Assembly (NCBI GenBank): GCA_036346225.1
Contig: JARFIW010000961.1
Location: forward strand, 1,984,516 to 2,048,515
From: Platerodrilus igneus
Taxonomy: Eukaryota > Arthropoda > Insecta > Coleoptera > Lycidae
Length of the DNA: 64,000 nucleotides
Direction of reading: 5' to 3'
This document shows positions 19,540-31,977 of the stretch, one piece after another; position 1 is the stretch's first letter, and the number at the start of each line of letters is the position of its first letter. Both the position numbers and the translations under genes were made by a program. The notes under the pieces were generated by a model that was not told where the DNA came from, searched no databases, and worked only from the letters and a program-made list of their open reading frames with translations.

Positions 19540-20085
19540 CTACTGACGGACGTAGCAGAAGGGATATAGTAGCTAGAATAGCTCAAGCTAAAAAAATGTT
19601 TTTAAAAAACTAAAACTTACTAATAGCTAATAGTATTAGTTTAGGTAATCGAAAAAGTTTCTTAAAGTCGTACGTATGGAGCGTTCTATTATACGGTATT
19701 GAAATTTGGACAATTAAAGAGGTAGATAAGAAATAAGGAGTAGCTTCTGAAATTTGGTGTTATAGGAGAATGTTGAAGATTAGTTGGACAGATAGAGTAA
19801 CAAATGAAGTTTATAGAAGGATAGGTAAGAAACCCTGTATGTGGAAACAATTAAAGGTCAGGAGAGATAGAATGATACGGCACCAGTTAAAACATGAGGG
19901 ACTATTTAGTAAGGTCTTAGATTATAGACTACCAAATAAAAATAAAGTAGGAAGGCTTAGACAAAGCTATTTGAGTCAAATTATTAGAGATTTAGGTTGT
20001 GAAGGGTATGTCGACCTTTTTTAGACTGGCTCAGAATAGAAAAGAATTTAAAGCTGCGTCAAACCGACCTTAAGTAAGTTCGAAA
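19540..20085 (+). mobile_element. LINE 3' fragment (reverse transcriptase C-terminal region)
   Basis: Broken frames read DGRSRRDIVARIAQAKKMF, then SYVWSVLLYGIEIWT, then YRRMLKISWTDRVTNEVYRRIG, and end in GRLRQSYLSQIIRDLG. This is the C-terminal thumb and connection region common to LINE reverse transcriptases with the RRMLxISWxxRVTNEEVL motif. The catalytic palm is missing, as expected for a 5'-truncated insertion. A frameshift near 20020 and several stops are present. The 3' end is a short AATAAA-type tail. Confidence 0.8.
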
Positions 20086-20354
20086 ATAAAACAAAAATAA
20101 ATAAATAAAAATCAGTTAACTAAATGTCACCATGACATAACTCACAATTAGTTAGCCGGCTGGCATGTTGACAGCGATTCGTTGTTTAAGACTTACCATA
20201 ACATATAATTTAACACTTTTCCCTTTTTGGAGGGAATAACCAGGTAATATTTCATTTCCTTATAAATGAGAATCATATAAACATGTTGGAATTATTTAAC
20301 AACCATCAGGTTGCTGATATCTATGTACAGCCAGGTAGATAGCAAAAAGATAGA
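20086..20354. other. Non-coding spacer
   Basis: Between two LINE 3' ends. No coding or RNA signal recognised. Confidence 0.5.
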
Positions 20355-20512
20355 AGAGTATAGGAAGACCTAGACCAAGCTATATTAGTCAAATTATTAG
20401 AAATTTAGGTAGTGAAGGGTATGTAGAACTTTTTAGATTAGCACAGAATAGAAAAGAAGTTAGAGCAACGTCAAACCGACCTTAAGTAAGGTAGAAAACA
20501 CAATGATGATGA
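20355..20512 (+). mobile_element. Second, shorter copy of the same LINE 3' end
   Basis: About 130 bp matches 19950-20078. It encodes GRPRPSYISQIIRNLG, the LFRLAQNRKEVRATS block and the same untranslated end CAAACCGACCTTAAGTAAG, followed by a short ATGATGATG tail, as many RTE-like LINEs have. This copy lacks the extra T that shifts the frame in the longer copy. Confidence 0.75.
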
Positions 20513-20558
20513 TATTTAAAATGACTGCATACAAAGTAAATTTCATTTACATAAAGGA

Positions 20559-21480
20559 TCATATGCTATCTTTAAAATACAAAGGTTTCATTTCAACATT
20601 TAAATTCTTTTGAGGGAAATGGCGCGTGATTTCTAACAAGCCGAGTCTGTTGGTATCGTAAAGAACGTTTAGGGCGCCTAGGGATGGCTTTTCAAATACG
20701 TATTCGCCTATCCTCTCGACTTCACATAAGATTTGAACCTGCATGTTCGAATAAAGTCCAGATCTACGGGCCCGCTTTCACCTCCATCGCCGCCACTGCC
20801 TTGCATCTGTTATGCGCGCAAGCTCCGGACTCTTCGGAAAGGCAAGTGGCAACGCACTCTATATGGCTATCGTAGAACTCTTAAAAATCTTGTTCTTTTA
20901 ATATTTTTAATTTGAGCTGATAAGCGGAGCTAGAGTAAACACTTTTGAAAACTTTTCGCGCGAGAGAAAAATTCGCGCAATATTGTATTCGCAGCTTGTT
21001 GATTCTAATGCAGCGAGAGCCGCAGCAATTTTTTGCACATCGACTCTATGAATAGACTCGTATTCGTCTTTAAATTCCACTTCCAAGTAGCCGCCGATCG
21101 TCTGATGCACTTCACGCCTCCAGCCCCATACGTCTGCAACTACGGTGGAGGCGGTAACGTCTGCAGATGCACCTTGGTAGTATCGGAGCTATTGTGAGAT
21201 ATTTTCTAAATTTATGCTCGATAGTGAGAGACGACAAATCTTTCTACTCGTTTTCATCCATTTCGCCTTCTTTACAAAATTTGTTGGGGCATATAAGTCT
21301 GATAGCAGGGCGAAAATCCATATTGAACTTTTCTTTGGTTAAGTTCACTTTGATCCTATGGTCGTGAACGCACCATTGCGCATTCTCCTTGGCGGAATTC
21401 AATTGGTATTCGTTGCTACACATTAGGGAATCCATCACTTGATCGTTATCGTAGACAGGGCTGCCTGAGAAAACATTCAA
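20559..21480 (-). other. Coding-like GC-rich patch, possible exons of an unidentified gene
   Basis: Three minus-strand frames lie in a patch of higher GC than its surroundings. The first (21244-21480) contains CVHDHRIKVNLTKEKFN and RLICPNKFC. The second, whose open frame extends leftwards from about 21170 through 20907, contains VVADVWGWRREVHQTIGGYL and VDVQKIAAALAALES. The third (20559-20744) contains MQVQILCEVERIGEYVFEKP. Composition is balanced, unlike random frames here. They may be exons of a host gene, a processed fragment or viral remnants. Splice sites joining them were not resolved, and I do not recognise the protein. Confidence 0.35.
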
Positions 21481-22625
21481 ACTGTCTCCTCATGGTTGCG
21501 ACGCCTGCGGAGATCCAGTCAGTATTTGTACCAATTCAATGCACTTTGAACCATTGTAACTTTAAGGCGTACCCGACGCAAGTATATAAGTAATAAAAAT
21601 TATGTTTTTTCTAGACTTGTTTGGGCTAGTTCATTAAAAGGTTTTTAACGTAGGTATATTTTTAATTTTAATCATTTACCAAATTAAGTGTATTGTTTGC
21701 AATAGTTATCTGTATTGGATAATCGTAATTGTAACGTTGAACGACTACGTAGGGTGGATTCAATTGACAGTAAAGTAATTTAATTCATTTCAAAATGATT
21801 TCCAATCTATTCATTATCACAAGGTGATTTAACGATGCTTTGTATTACATTACCTAGATTGCTGTTGTATGACTTTTTTCATGTGCAGTCTTGAATTTGT
21901 ATGTCGAGATTATTATCTACGATTCTATTCTAAACCGAAGGAACTATTTTGATTTTGTGTTCCTGATAAACTCATATTTATCACTTCCGAAACTAGTTGA
22001 AATTAGGTGGCGTCCAACAAAGGTACCTACTTAGACTGGTATTTCTCGACAACTGCCCTTTAGCTCTATGCAAGTAATTGTACTATTCACAACCTGGCTA
22101 GGCGACAACATTTACCTTGTTGTTTACAGTCGAGGTAAACGGTTATTTTTTGGATTACCGAATTTTGGGCAAGGTATTTCAGCGTACTTCTCTGAAATAT
22201 CTATCCGATTTTCTAGACCAAAGCTATAGGTAACCAGTTCATCATAAATTTCTTGCTATTACTAAATTATCTTATGCTTTTTATAAAAATATCAGTTAGA
22301 CGGCTTTAAATTATCAGTTTTATTATTAAAAAGGACTATGTAAACTCACTATGATAATGCAGAGAAATTTTTTCAAATATTAATTTCAAATGTAGCTCAA
22401 ATTAGTAGAGAAATCATTGTTTGTATAGGAAAATGTGCAATCAGCTATTTGTATGTATTAAAAATTAAACGCGCATTTTAGTATTCAATACATGCTGATT
22501 GCGGATTGTAGCTGGACAACAAATTTCTCTGTTCCTATTGTTTTTTAATTTGAACTATATGAGTTTTATCTAGAAAATTAAGTAGTTGTTTTATAAACGG
22601 CTAACCCTAAAAAAGAGGTTTTACA
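21481..22625. other. No recognisable gene
   Basis: AT-rich DNA without open frames of note or repeat arrays. Confidence 0.55.
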
Positions 22626-22739
22626 ATGAAATTTGTGTGTACTTTTTTATTCCTAGCTATATTCTCTTGTATTTCGGAAGCATTTATTAGAAGCTCATTA
22701 TTGCGCTCACCCTCACACAATAAAATAAAACTGCACTAA
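22626..22739 (+). CDS. Candidate 37-residue secreted peptide, or first exon of one
   Basis: ATG at 22626 sits in an insect-like context (ACAATGAA). It opens MKFVCTFLFLAIFSCISEAF, a textbook signal peptide: one Lys, a hydrophobic core of about 12 residues, and a small-residue cleavage region at SEA. A short basic tail (RSSLLRSPSHNK) follows. The frame stops at TAA 22737-22739, overlapping AATAAAATAAAA, which could act as a poly(A) signal. It is too short for routine ORF calling. Small secreted peptides of this size occur in insects, but the frame could equally be a chance or decayed exon. Confidence 0.35.
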   Translation: MKFVCTFLFLAIFSCISEAFIRSSLLRSPSHNKIKLH

Positions 22740-24296
22740 ATGTATTAATGAATATTAAGCGTTTGTTGAAACTTCAATGCTATGTTTTGCTATATTGTAA
22801 CACATCAGATCAGTGTGTTTAGGTAACTACCCTGATCTGTTGCTTCGAAATGTAGCGAAATTCTTTCTTTGCAAGTTGTAAACAAATAATATTTATTGCT
22901 TAATTGTTGTTCGGTTTATAATCGCGAAGAAAAATGTCATCCCAAAAATAGATGTATACTTTAGTTGCGGCATGAATGTCATCTACAGCAGTTGTTGGGC
23001 TGGGGTAGAAATGGTTTGTGGATATGTGAATACATTGGTCAGAATCAAATACATTATTTACTTTTGGAAACTTTCCTTATTTCTTTCTTACTTTATGGCT
23101 AACTTTTTACGTTGGGATGTATACAAAACGTTTAAACTGTAAAGTTTTACCCAAAAACGTGCCTAGATATTAATAGGAGATTTTTCCTTTTTAAATTAGC
23201 CCGCGGACAGAAGAGTTAGAATTAATGTCTGAAGTAAATTAAAAAGCTCCGGAAGGTAAAGTAACTTGTTGAGGTTAAGACCGAGGAGGTATGAGCGATA
23301 ATAGGGCCAATCTTAAAAGAAAGAGGGCGCCCCCTTTAGGGTCCTTTTAAAAGAAGGAAGAAACTTAACGGAAATTACTAAATTCTGGTTACTAAAAGTT
23401 TTATATGAAACGCATTAATTTTAGCTGTACACTCTCGAGTACGCTATTTTTGTTTATTTTCTAAATTCTGTAAATGCAAAGAAAGTAAAACACATACTTG
23501 CTCCTACATAAAATCGACTAAATATGAAACAAAAAACTCCAACAATCTCATACTACATCAATTATTAGAAAATAATGGGATTATACACATGTAATTTTGA
23601 AACTAAATTATTTCCGTACCTTTGAATAAAAGAATTTCCAATCTTGTAGCTGGGTATCTCTAAATTCCTAAATAAACGAATAATTTTGTGGTCAAAAGAA
23701 ATAAATTGGAAATTGTGAATTGAATGTCCACTATGTACTTATACAAAAAAAAAATTATATATATAAGGTAGAAATTTTAAAACCAAAACGAAGCCAGCAA
23801 TACAAATAGAAATTAATTGGAATTAAATAACATCGACCTCGTCTGCAAGGAACCCAATATTTTCTAATGCTATCAAGCAAATTAAAATCTACTACACGCA
23901 TTTACATATATAGTCCATTGAAACTAAATAAATACGTCACGTTTCATAAAATTAATGTTTTTTTTATACTTGCTGCTAATGTCAACCGTTCTGTCTATAA
24001 ATACCAATGAACTTTGGTAACACACTCAAAGACAGAATCCCACAATCATACATACAAAGTAAGCTCAAAGACATGTCGCGTCTAACATTAAAACAATCGT
24101 ATGCACAATAATATCTAAGTTATTTTTAACGCATGCAAAGAAGTTATTTGCTTAAATATAATCACAATGCTATTTATAAAAGAATTTCAATTTTTTTTTC
24201 AGCAGAAACACGCCCTAAACCATTTTCTTTTTGCAAAAACAAATACCGAATAATTTAATTTACAATACATATACCTTTTCCATTCTTAAATCAATT
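22740..24296. other. No recognisable gene
   Basis: AT-rich DNA. A TATAAATA box near 23995 with downstream sequence free of long frames is the only promoter-like feature, and it is weak. Confidence 0.5.
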
Positions 24297-24320
24297 ACAC
24301 ACACACACACACACACACAC
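24297..24320. repeat. (AC)12 microsatellite
   Basis: Twelve perfect AC units. The flank TTAAATCAATTACAC recurs near 24388, so the microsatellite lies in a small duplicated unit. Confidence 0.95.
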
Positions 24321-24345
24321 TACAAAACGCATTCTTTAAAAAACG

Positions 24346-24460
24346 GTAGTATAGCTACGGAGAAGGTACGACAGCCCTCTATTTTTAAATCAATTACACA
24401 CATACACGACAAAACGCACAATTAGCGCGGTCGTTACAATATTTACCCTAGACTCAAGCA

Positions 24461-24512
<52 letters not shown>

Positions 24513-24757
24513 ATATATTAATACACACCATTATTTTGAAAAAATAACGATCATTCTGAAAATATTTGCACTTTTATTATAAGGGTGTTCCAGTTTCTCC
24601 GTTACCATAATCTACATACATCTACAAATCTCACACACACCTGCACATATCACCCTACACGCATACTTACTTTTCTTTTGAAAAATACACCTGCCATTTA
24701 GAAGATATTAACACCTTTTTAATAAGGGCTGTCGTAACCTTTCGTAACTATACTACT
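24346..24757. repeat. Inverted 33-bp arms around a CA microsatellite
   Basis: The arm at 24346-24378 (begins GTAGTATAGCTACGG, ends CGACAGCCCT) is nearly the reverse complement of 24725-24757. A third, weaker relative near 24581-24612 is in the second arm's orientation. The element between them holds the CA microsatellite. This may be a small non-autonomous transposon or fragments of a repeat in both orientations. Confidence 0.5.
24464..24510. repeat. (AC)23 microsatellite
   Basis: About 23 perfect AC units followed by GTATATATTAATAC. Confidence 0.95.
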
Positions 24758-27700
24758 GGAGTGTATTCTTACATTTAGTTTTTAGATACCTGCGTCTGTT
24801 GTACAGAGAAGTTTATTACAATATCACAGCATTATGTGTTTACATTTATAATTATATGAAAAAAAAATTACCATCCAAACAGAAGAAAACTAAAATTTCG
24901 CAATTATTAATTTTTCCACCGTATATAAATATAAGCGTACTTCATTACCATTAAAATACGAAACAACTCAAAGCATAAAGAAAAACATAAAACATAAACA
25001 TAAAAAAATCATAAAACGTATATAAACTTAAGCCGTGCGTATAAATAATTGTTCTATACTTAGTAAAACGAGGTTGGTTATAAGAAATACATGTTGCGCT
25101 GAATTACTGAAATGCGGATTGCATTTACAGTTACTAAGAACGCAATTGCGAGTTTTAATTAATTATGTAAATAACTTCCGTGTGTGAATAACTATATTTA
25201 AAACAAAGTAAAAATATTTATTCTTGTTAAAGATACCGTACAACGTGTTTAAAAAATACTGAAATCCGTACTTTATTAGGATGCAAAGCAATTACGAGCT
25301 TCAATTATTTAGTAAAACAATTAACGTGTGTAGATGTAACATTTAAATTCATTTTAAGAGTTGTAAGTTAAGCATAAATTTCGGAATTTTCTTTGTTAAT
25401 AAGAGAATACGTCAGTTACTAAGGAATACTACTAAAATCCAATTAAAGATATAAACGCTCCCAAACAAAGAAACCCGCCTTAATTAAAATGTAGTAAAAT
25501 AGATAAGAACTATTTTTGTAATTTTTCGGGTTACTATATGAAATCAAGGAACGGCTAACATTAACCTCGTGTGCTAGAAAATGATTGATGATACTTTACG
25601 ACAGTCACAAATTATATCGACCGCGATAGCTTAACACAAATTAGATTATTAAAACTGTGGAATCCTCGGAAATATTACATTACCTGTGTATAATATATTC
25701 GAAACAGATCAGGAAGGATCTGGAAAAAGACGTATAAAGATATTTTTGTATATAAACCGGATCTGAAGGAGTACTGAAGGTCATTTTAAGATTTCGAACA
25801 TGTGACTTTGAGTAAAGTATTGAAAGTATACGTTCAAGTAGTTTATAATACCTTTTACTAGATGCAATTAGTAACTTTGCATAATTATAAAGCATAATTT
25901 TGTTTATAATGCAAAATTGAACGATTTTCGCCATAAATAATCTAGATGCGAGAGCTATTGCTGAGTTTAATCGATCGAAAGTGTGCGCAATTAAAAAACT
26001 AATATTTCAAATGTAGATTTGAAATGGAAATGAGATTTTTTGAGCGTCATTTTGCAAGTATAAATTATGATTTGTTGTTTGTAGCTGATAAAAATATTTA
26101 AATATTTGTAAGCTAGAATAGGTTCATACGGTTCATAAGTAAGCGAATAATTACCAGCTACTTTTGAGGTTAGAGTTTAAAGCGTTCTGACCCTTACTAA
26201 ATAATCTTTGGAGCATCATTAGCCAATTATACTCACAAGCGGGGTAATAAAAAATAGGTAGACTATCTAGATCCAAATTAATGTGAATTTTTGTAACTCA
26301 CAAGAGAAGAGATTTGTGTTCTGTAGTTTTTAACAAAGATTAGGTAATTATTATTTTTTTAATAATTTAGGAATAATTTTATGTATGAACTTAAACTGTA
26401 AACTGTTCAATATTCTTTTATATGAAGGAAAATTGTTTTTGAGTTCTGGATGTATCTTGTGATTTTGTGTTTCATTTTATTTTCGTAAATTCCATATCGT
26501 AATTCCTGTTGCGCTAGCCAGGCAAAAAAAAGCTAAAAGGAGGTAAAATAGTAATTTCATATTTTCTATTGCATTTTCATTATTACAGTCGCTATACCTG
26601 TGTCACAATGACGCTCCTACTGACGAAGGCTTGTGAAAGTACCCATTTTAGGGGCGCTTCAACCCGAGATCTTGCACCGCGTTGGAGCGCCGTTAAAGGA
26701 GTGCTGTGACAACGGCTCGCTTTGGGAGTGCTATGATACAGATACAGCAATCTATAAAATTTGAAATTGTTCACTTACCTTCCCTATTAACTTTGCCTGG
26801 CCAGTTCAACGGAATTGACGGAGTTTTTAAAATGAAATCAAATACAGCAACATTACAAAGCATTTATACAGTATGAAATATTTTTTTCGTACAAAAGCAT
26901 TTAGAACATTTACAACAAAGTTTCCTTCAAACATTAAATAATTTCTAAGAAGTATTTGTTATATAAAAGAACAATTGTTCTTTACATTATTTTAAATTTA
27001 CAAAATTAACTGATCCTATTGAGGATGGTTAACTGGTTATAATTATTTTCACGCTTGTAAGATTTGTTTTGGCCAAAAAAATCCTTGATAGACAATCTAC
27101 AAAATGGCCAGAATATTTTGAACACAACACCAACTCGGTGTAAAAATCCTTTACATAAAATAATTATTAAGATTATCTTAAACTAGATATAAATATTCTC
27201 ATATCAGTTAAAATAAATCTACAAATAATACTTGCAAAATCCACAAAATGCTCGTAAATAAAATATCTTTTTATACTAAATTGTCGTCAAATCAGCTTAG
27301 TAGTTTTTCCATACTTAAAACAGCAATCACCAAAATACCTTTCTGTATAAATCTTCCTTTCGATTATTTAATAGAATCTTAAAACAGCGTTATATTGAAG
27401 AAATTTTCTTATTTATTGTAATTAATAATTCCGTTTTTGTATGTAATTTGAGTTTAGAAGAGAAAACATCACTTCTATATTAATCGTAGCATTGTAATTA
27501 TTCTTTGAAACCTCGCAACTATTAAATTACATTATGCTTACTGCATACTTAAATACTATCTTGGCATAGCAACAGCTTGCGACATAAATTTGAATACATT
27601 AGGTGAAAATATTAGAGTTTGGAAAAATGAATACCTTCAATTTGTGTTGCGTCCTGGGAACGGCTTTTTAAAGTAGCCAATACGCTTAACGTAAAATCAG

Positions 27701-27904
27701 CTGATTAATTTTTATATAGTTAAATTTCATATAAACTCAATAACTTGATGATTGGAACATTTTTTAACATGTTTCTATTTATACAGTTGAGGCGATGGTT
27801 ATTAAAGAAGTGTGTGATTACGTTACCGTAAGGCTTAGCAGCAGGGGCTGCTAATATGCCTATTGTTATGTGATTAGTTGTTGTATGTATAAATAGAAAT
27901 CATG
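24758..27904. other. No recognisable gene
   Basis: AT-rich, mostly stop-dense sequence. A slightly GC-richer patch at 26590-26790 has a 60-codon minus-strand frame without motifs. I see no RNA gene or element ends. Confidence 0.5.
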
Positions 27905-30065
27905 TATGTAGGCTGTATTTCATGTTAATATCGCAAGGAAAACCCAGGAAAAACTTGCAATGCTACTTAGATATTGGGGGCATTTGCTTTTCATTTGTAA
28001 TTTCTTTTGTTATTTCTTTTAGTAATGGAATCCAATGTTTACTAAAAGTTAGGAATTCGTTTGCTACGCAGTTATTTTTATGTAGGATTATGTAAGCAGC
28101 TTCTTTGATTTTGAGTTTTTGGTGGTTTTCTTCTTTGTCAATAATTTTTGCGTCTTTCCATTTTATTTTATGACTGAAGTCTCATGCATGTTGGCAAATC
28201 ATGGATTTTTCAAATTTTCTATTTTTTATATATGATTTATGTACTTTTAATCTAACTTCAAATGGTCCGGAACTTTCCCCTAACTTGTTACATTCGCACG
28301 GTATTTTGTAGATGCAGTTTTTTGAACTTTGTATTGCGTTTTTGGGTTTTGTTTTTGTTAGTTGTGTTCTTAGTGTATTGTTGGTTCTAAATACTGTTTT
28401 GATTTTAAATTTGTTTCCTATTCTTTAGATTCGGAAAATCCCTTTATGTGTGATATTGAGAGCATTTTTTGATGCTAATCGTTGCTTTTGTTTTCTTTTT
28501 TGAATCGAAGTTTAAGTATCTGTTTGTGTGTGTTGGTTTTCTGTATACTGATGTATTAATTAATTGTTGCACCGTTTTTGCTAACTAAAATATCAAAAAA
28601 TGGAAGTTTTCCTTGTTGCTCTATTTCATAAGTGAATTTAATAGTTAGTTCTATTTTGTAAATTGAATCTACAAAATTTTTAATCAGTTCTGTATTATGA
28701 GGCCAAATAGCATAGACATCATCTACGTATCTCCACCAGATTAGTGGTTTCAATTCTTGTGTGAATATTGTATCTTTTTTTAATTCCTCCATGAATATAT
28801 TACTAAAAATTGGCGATAGTGGACTTCTCATTGCTATTCCGGAGCTCTGTTTGTAGAATTGGTCATATATTTGAAAATATGTGGTATTGTCGCATAAACC
28901 AAGTAATTCCATAATTGATGATATACTTAGTTTTGTTCTTTCTTTAAGGTTGTCATCTTTTTCTGGTTCTGTTTTTTATAATATTAAGCGTTTTGTTTAC
29001 AGGGACATTTGTGAAGAGATTTACTACATCAAAACTTACCATTGCGTGTGTATTTTCAATTTTATGGTTGATAATTTTTCTAAAAAGTGTTGGTAGTTTT
29101 TTATGAAAGAGTAAGTTTCGCCTGCTAATGGATTTATAATTTTTAGGAAAAATTTTGCTAAATTATGGCATGGTGAATTTATGGAGCTTAGGATAGGTCT
29201 TAAAGGAATGTCTTTTTTATAAATTTTTGGTAGACTGTAAAAGTGGAGTGGTTTACTCTAATGTGGGACCAGTTTGCTTCTTTCCTTGTCTTCGGACTCA
29301 TTTTTAAATTTATATAGAGTTTTATATATTTTATTTTCAATTGATTTTGTTGGGTCTGTTTCAAAACTGGTGTAATTCTAAGTGTTCAACAGTTCGTTGA
29401 CTTTTGTGTTGTAATCGATTTTTATTCATTATTACTGTTGCATTGCCGTCGTCAGCAGGTAGAATTATAAATGAATTATTGTTTTTTAGATTGCGGATTG
29501 CTATTATTTCGTTACGGCTTACATTGGGTTTTATTTTGTGATTCTTTTATATTTCAATTTTGCATCGTACTCTAATTTCGTTTGCTTGATTTTCTTCGAG
29601 TTGGTTTGTTGTTTTTTCAATACAGCTGATTATTTTAAATGTTGGTATTGATTTTGGTGTTACTGCAAAGTTCAGGCCTTTTGAAAGAATTAATTTTTCT
29701 GTGTCGTTAATAGTTCTGTTTGATAAATTTATGACGGTGTTTAGCATGGTGTTGTTGTTTTCTAACGTTTTAGTTTGCGTGTCATTTTTCTCTATCAATA
29801 GATTATTAAATTTCTTTATGTGGATTTCTTTTTGTTTAGAAAATTCTGATTCGTAGTAGGTTTTTGCACTAACGAGAATTTTATCAAAATCATATTTTGT
29901 TACCGTTGTTCGTATAAAATTTACAATGCCCTCAATATCTTGTTTTAACTTATAAATAATGTGTCGGTGGTTTTGTAGCCTTTCACTCATCATACTGTAA
30001 CTTACTCATTCAAGAATTCTTGACAGTTTATTGCTTGTCTGATCAAATTTTATTCTGAAATTTTT
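27905..30065 (-). mobile_element. Penelope-like element, copy 1
   Basis: A near full-length but broken Penelope-like element. Its N-terminal region lies at 29547-29993 (YKLKQDIEGIVNFIRTTVTKYD). Reverse transcriptase follows: SFDVVNLFTNVP near 29020, then YDQFYKQSSGIAMRSPLSP and WWRYVDDVYAIW near 28720, with an intact YVDD catalytic box. FTYEIEQQGKLPFFDILVSK comes next. The GIY-YIG nuclease end is near 28330-27970 (IYKIPCECNKLGES, then HKIKWKDAKIIDKEEN). These retroelements pair a telomerase-like reverse transcriptase with this nuclease. Frameshifts and stops separate the blocks, and one interrupts the nuclease near 28190. Confidence 0.88.
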
Positions 30066-30345
30066 TGGTATTATTTCGTCATAAAATAAAATGGGAAGAC
30101 GCAAAAATTATTGACAAAGAAGAAAACCACCAAAAACGAAAAATCAAAGAAGCTGCTTATATAACCCTACATAAAAATAACTGCGCAGCAAACGAATCTG
30201 TAACTTTTAGTAAACAATGGATTCCATTATTAAAAGAAATAACAAAAGAAATTACAAATGAAAATCAAATACCCCCAATACCTAGGTAGCATTGCAAGTT
30301 TTTCCTGGGTTTACCTTGCGATATTAACATAAAATACAGCCTACA
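30066..30345 (+). mobile_element. Penelope-like fragment, copy 2 (inverted)
   Basis: A plus-strand piece with only the nuclease C-terminus: HKIKWEDAKIIDKEENHQKR, EAAYITLHKNN and KQWIPLLKEITKEI, ending at 30289. The element's 3' untranslated sequence follows up to about 30345. It is the reverse complement of 27905-28170 in copy 1, with roughly 90 percent identity by eye. It lies head-on between copies 1 and 3, an arrangement Penelope elements often show. Confidence 0.85.
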
Positions 30346-31977
30346 TTTATTTTCTATTTTTGATATATGATTTATGCTCTTTTAATCGAACTTCAAATTT
30401 CTGAAATTCTTCCCTACGTAAAACTCGTTACTTTCGCACGGTATTTTGCAGATGCAGGTTTTTGAAGTTTGCATTTTGTTTTTGGGTTTTGTTTTTATTA
30501 ATTATGTTCTTAGTATATTGTTGGTTCTAAATACCGTTTTGATTTTGAACTTGTTTTCTATTCTTTGAATTTTTTGAAAGAATTCTTTTATGTATGGTAT
30601 TGAGAGCATTTTTTTGATGATTATCGTTTTTTCTGTTATCTTCTTTTCTATTTTTTGGAACTTTATTTATTTCGTCATCAATTGTTCTTTTAGGATACTT
30701 ATTTTTTTATTAGTGTACATTTGATTAGGTTTTTCTCATTCTTTACTATTTCTTCGTTTAATGATATTAATTTTCCTCTATTATATACGGTTTTCATAAA
30801 TTCTCGTTTGAAACAATATCGATGGTTTGAATCAAAGTTTAAGTATCTATTTGTGTGTGCTGACTCTCTGTATACTAATGTATTAATTGTTGTATCGTTT
30901 TTGCTAACTAGAATATCCAAAAATGGAAGTTTTCCATGTTGGTCTAATTCATAAGTAAAGTTGGTTCTATTTTGTTAATTGAATCTACAAAGTTTTTGAT
31001 TAGTTCTGTATTATGAGTCAAAGTAGCGTAGACATCATCTTCGTATCTCCATGAAATTAGTGATTTCAATTCTTGTGTGAATATTACACTTTTTTCGAAC
31101 TCTTCCATGAATATATTACCAAAGATTGGCGATAGTAGACTTCCCATCGCCATTCCGATGCTCTGCCTATAGAATTGGTCATTTATTTGAAAATATGTGA
31201 TATTGATGCATACTCCAAGTAATTCCATGATCGAGATGTACCTTGTTTTGTTTTTTCTTTAAGGTTGCATCTCTTTTGTAGTTTGTTTTTTATAATATTA
31301 AGCGTTTTGTTACAGGGACATTTGTAAAGAGATTTACTACATTAAAACTTACCATTGTGCGTGTATTTCTGATGTTGTTTGATAATCTTTCTAAAAAGTG
31401 TTGAGTGTTTTTTATAAAAGAATTTGTTTTGCCTGCTAATGGATTTATAATTATTAGGAGAAATTTTGCTAAATTATGGCATTGTTAATTATGGAGCTTA
31501 CGATAGGTCTCAAAGAAGTGTCTCTTCTTTGAATTTTTGGTAGACCGTAGTAGTGGAGTGGTTTAATGTAATGTGGGACCAGATTGCTTTTTTCTTTATT
31601 TTCGAACTCATTTTTAAATTTATATAGAGTTTTCTATATTTTATTTTCGATTGACTTAGTTGGGTTCGTTTCTAAACTAGTGTAATTCTCAGTGTTTAAC
31701 AGTTCATTGACTTTTGCGTTGTAGTCGTTTTTATTCATTACTATTGTTGCCTATCCTTTGTCGGCAGGTAGAATTACAATTGAGTTATCGTTTTTTAAAT
31801 TGCAAATTGCTTTTATCTCGTTATTACTTACATTTGGGTTTATTTTGTAATTTTTTCATTTCGATTTTGCATAGTACTCTAAATTCGTTTGCTTGATCTT
31901 CTTTGAGTTGATTCGCCGTTTTCTCAATACAGTAGATTATTTGAAATGCTCGTACTGATTTTGGTGTTACTGCAAAG
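30346..31977 (-). mobile_element. Penelope-like element, copy 3 (truncated)
   Basis: Minus strand and parallel to copy 1. Blocks include INDQFYRQSIGMAMGSLLSP at about 31180, SWRYEDDVYATL (catalytic box YEDD instead of YVDD) and KLPFLDILVSK-like sequence near 30920, with N-terminal parts up to 31977. The nuclease end is cut at about 30346, where the inverted fragment starts. The 5' end is cut at 31977 by the LINE insertion; the same sequence runs on in copy 1 near 29670. Confidence 0.85.

Noticed and set aside
27905..30345. Hammerhead ribozyme motif in the Penelope-like ends
   Set aside because: Penelope elements often carry one. I looked for the CTGATGA and GAAA core in the untranslated parts and did not find a fitting pair.
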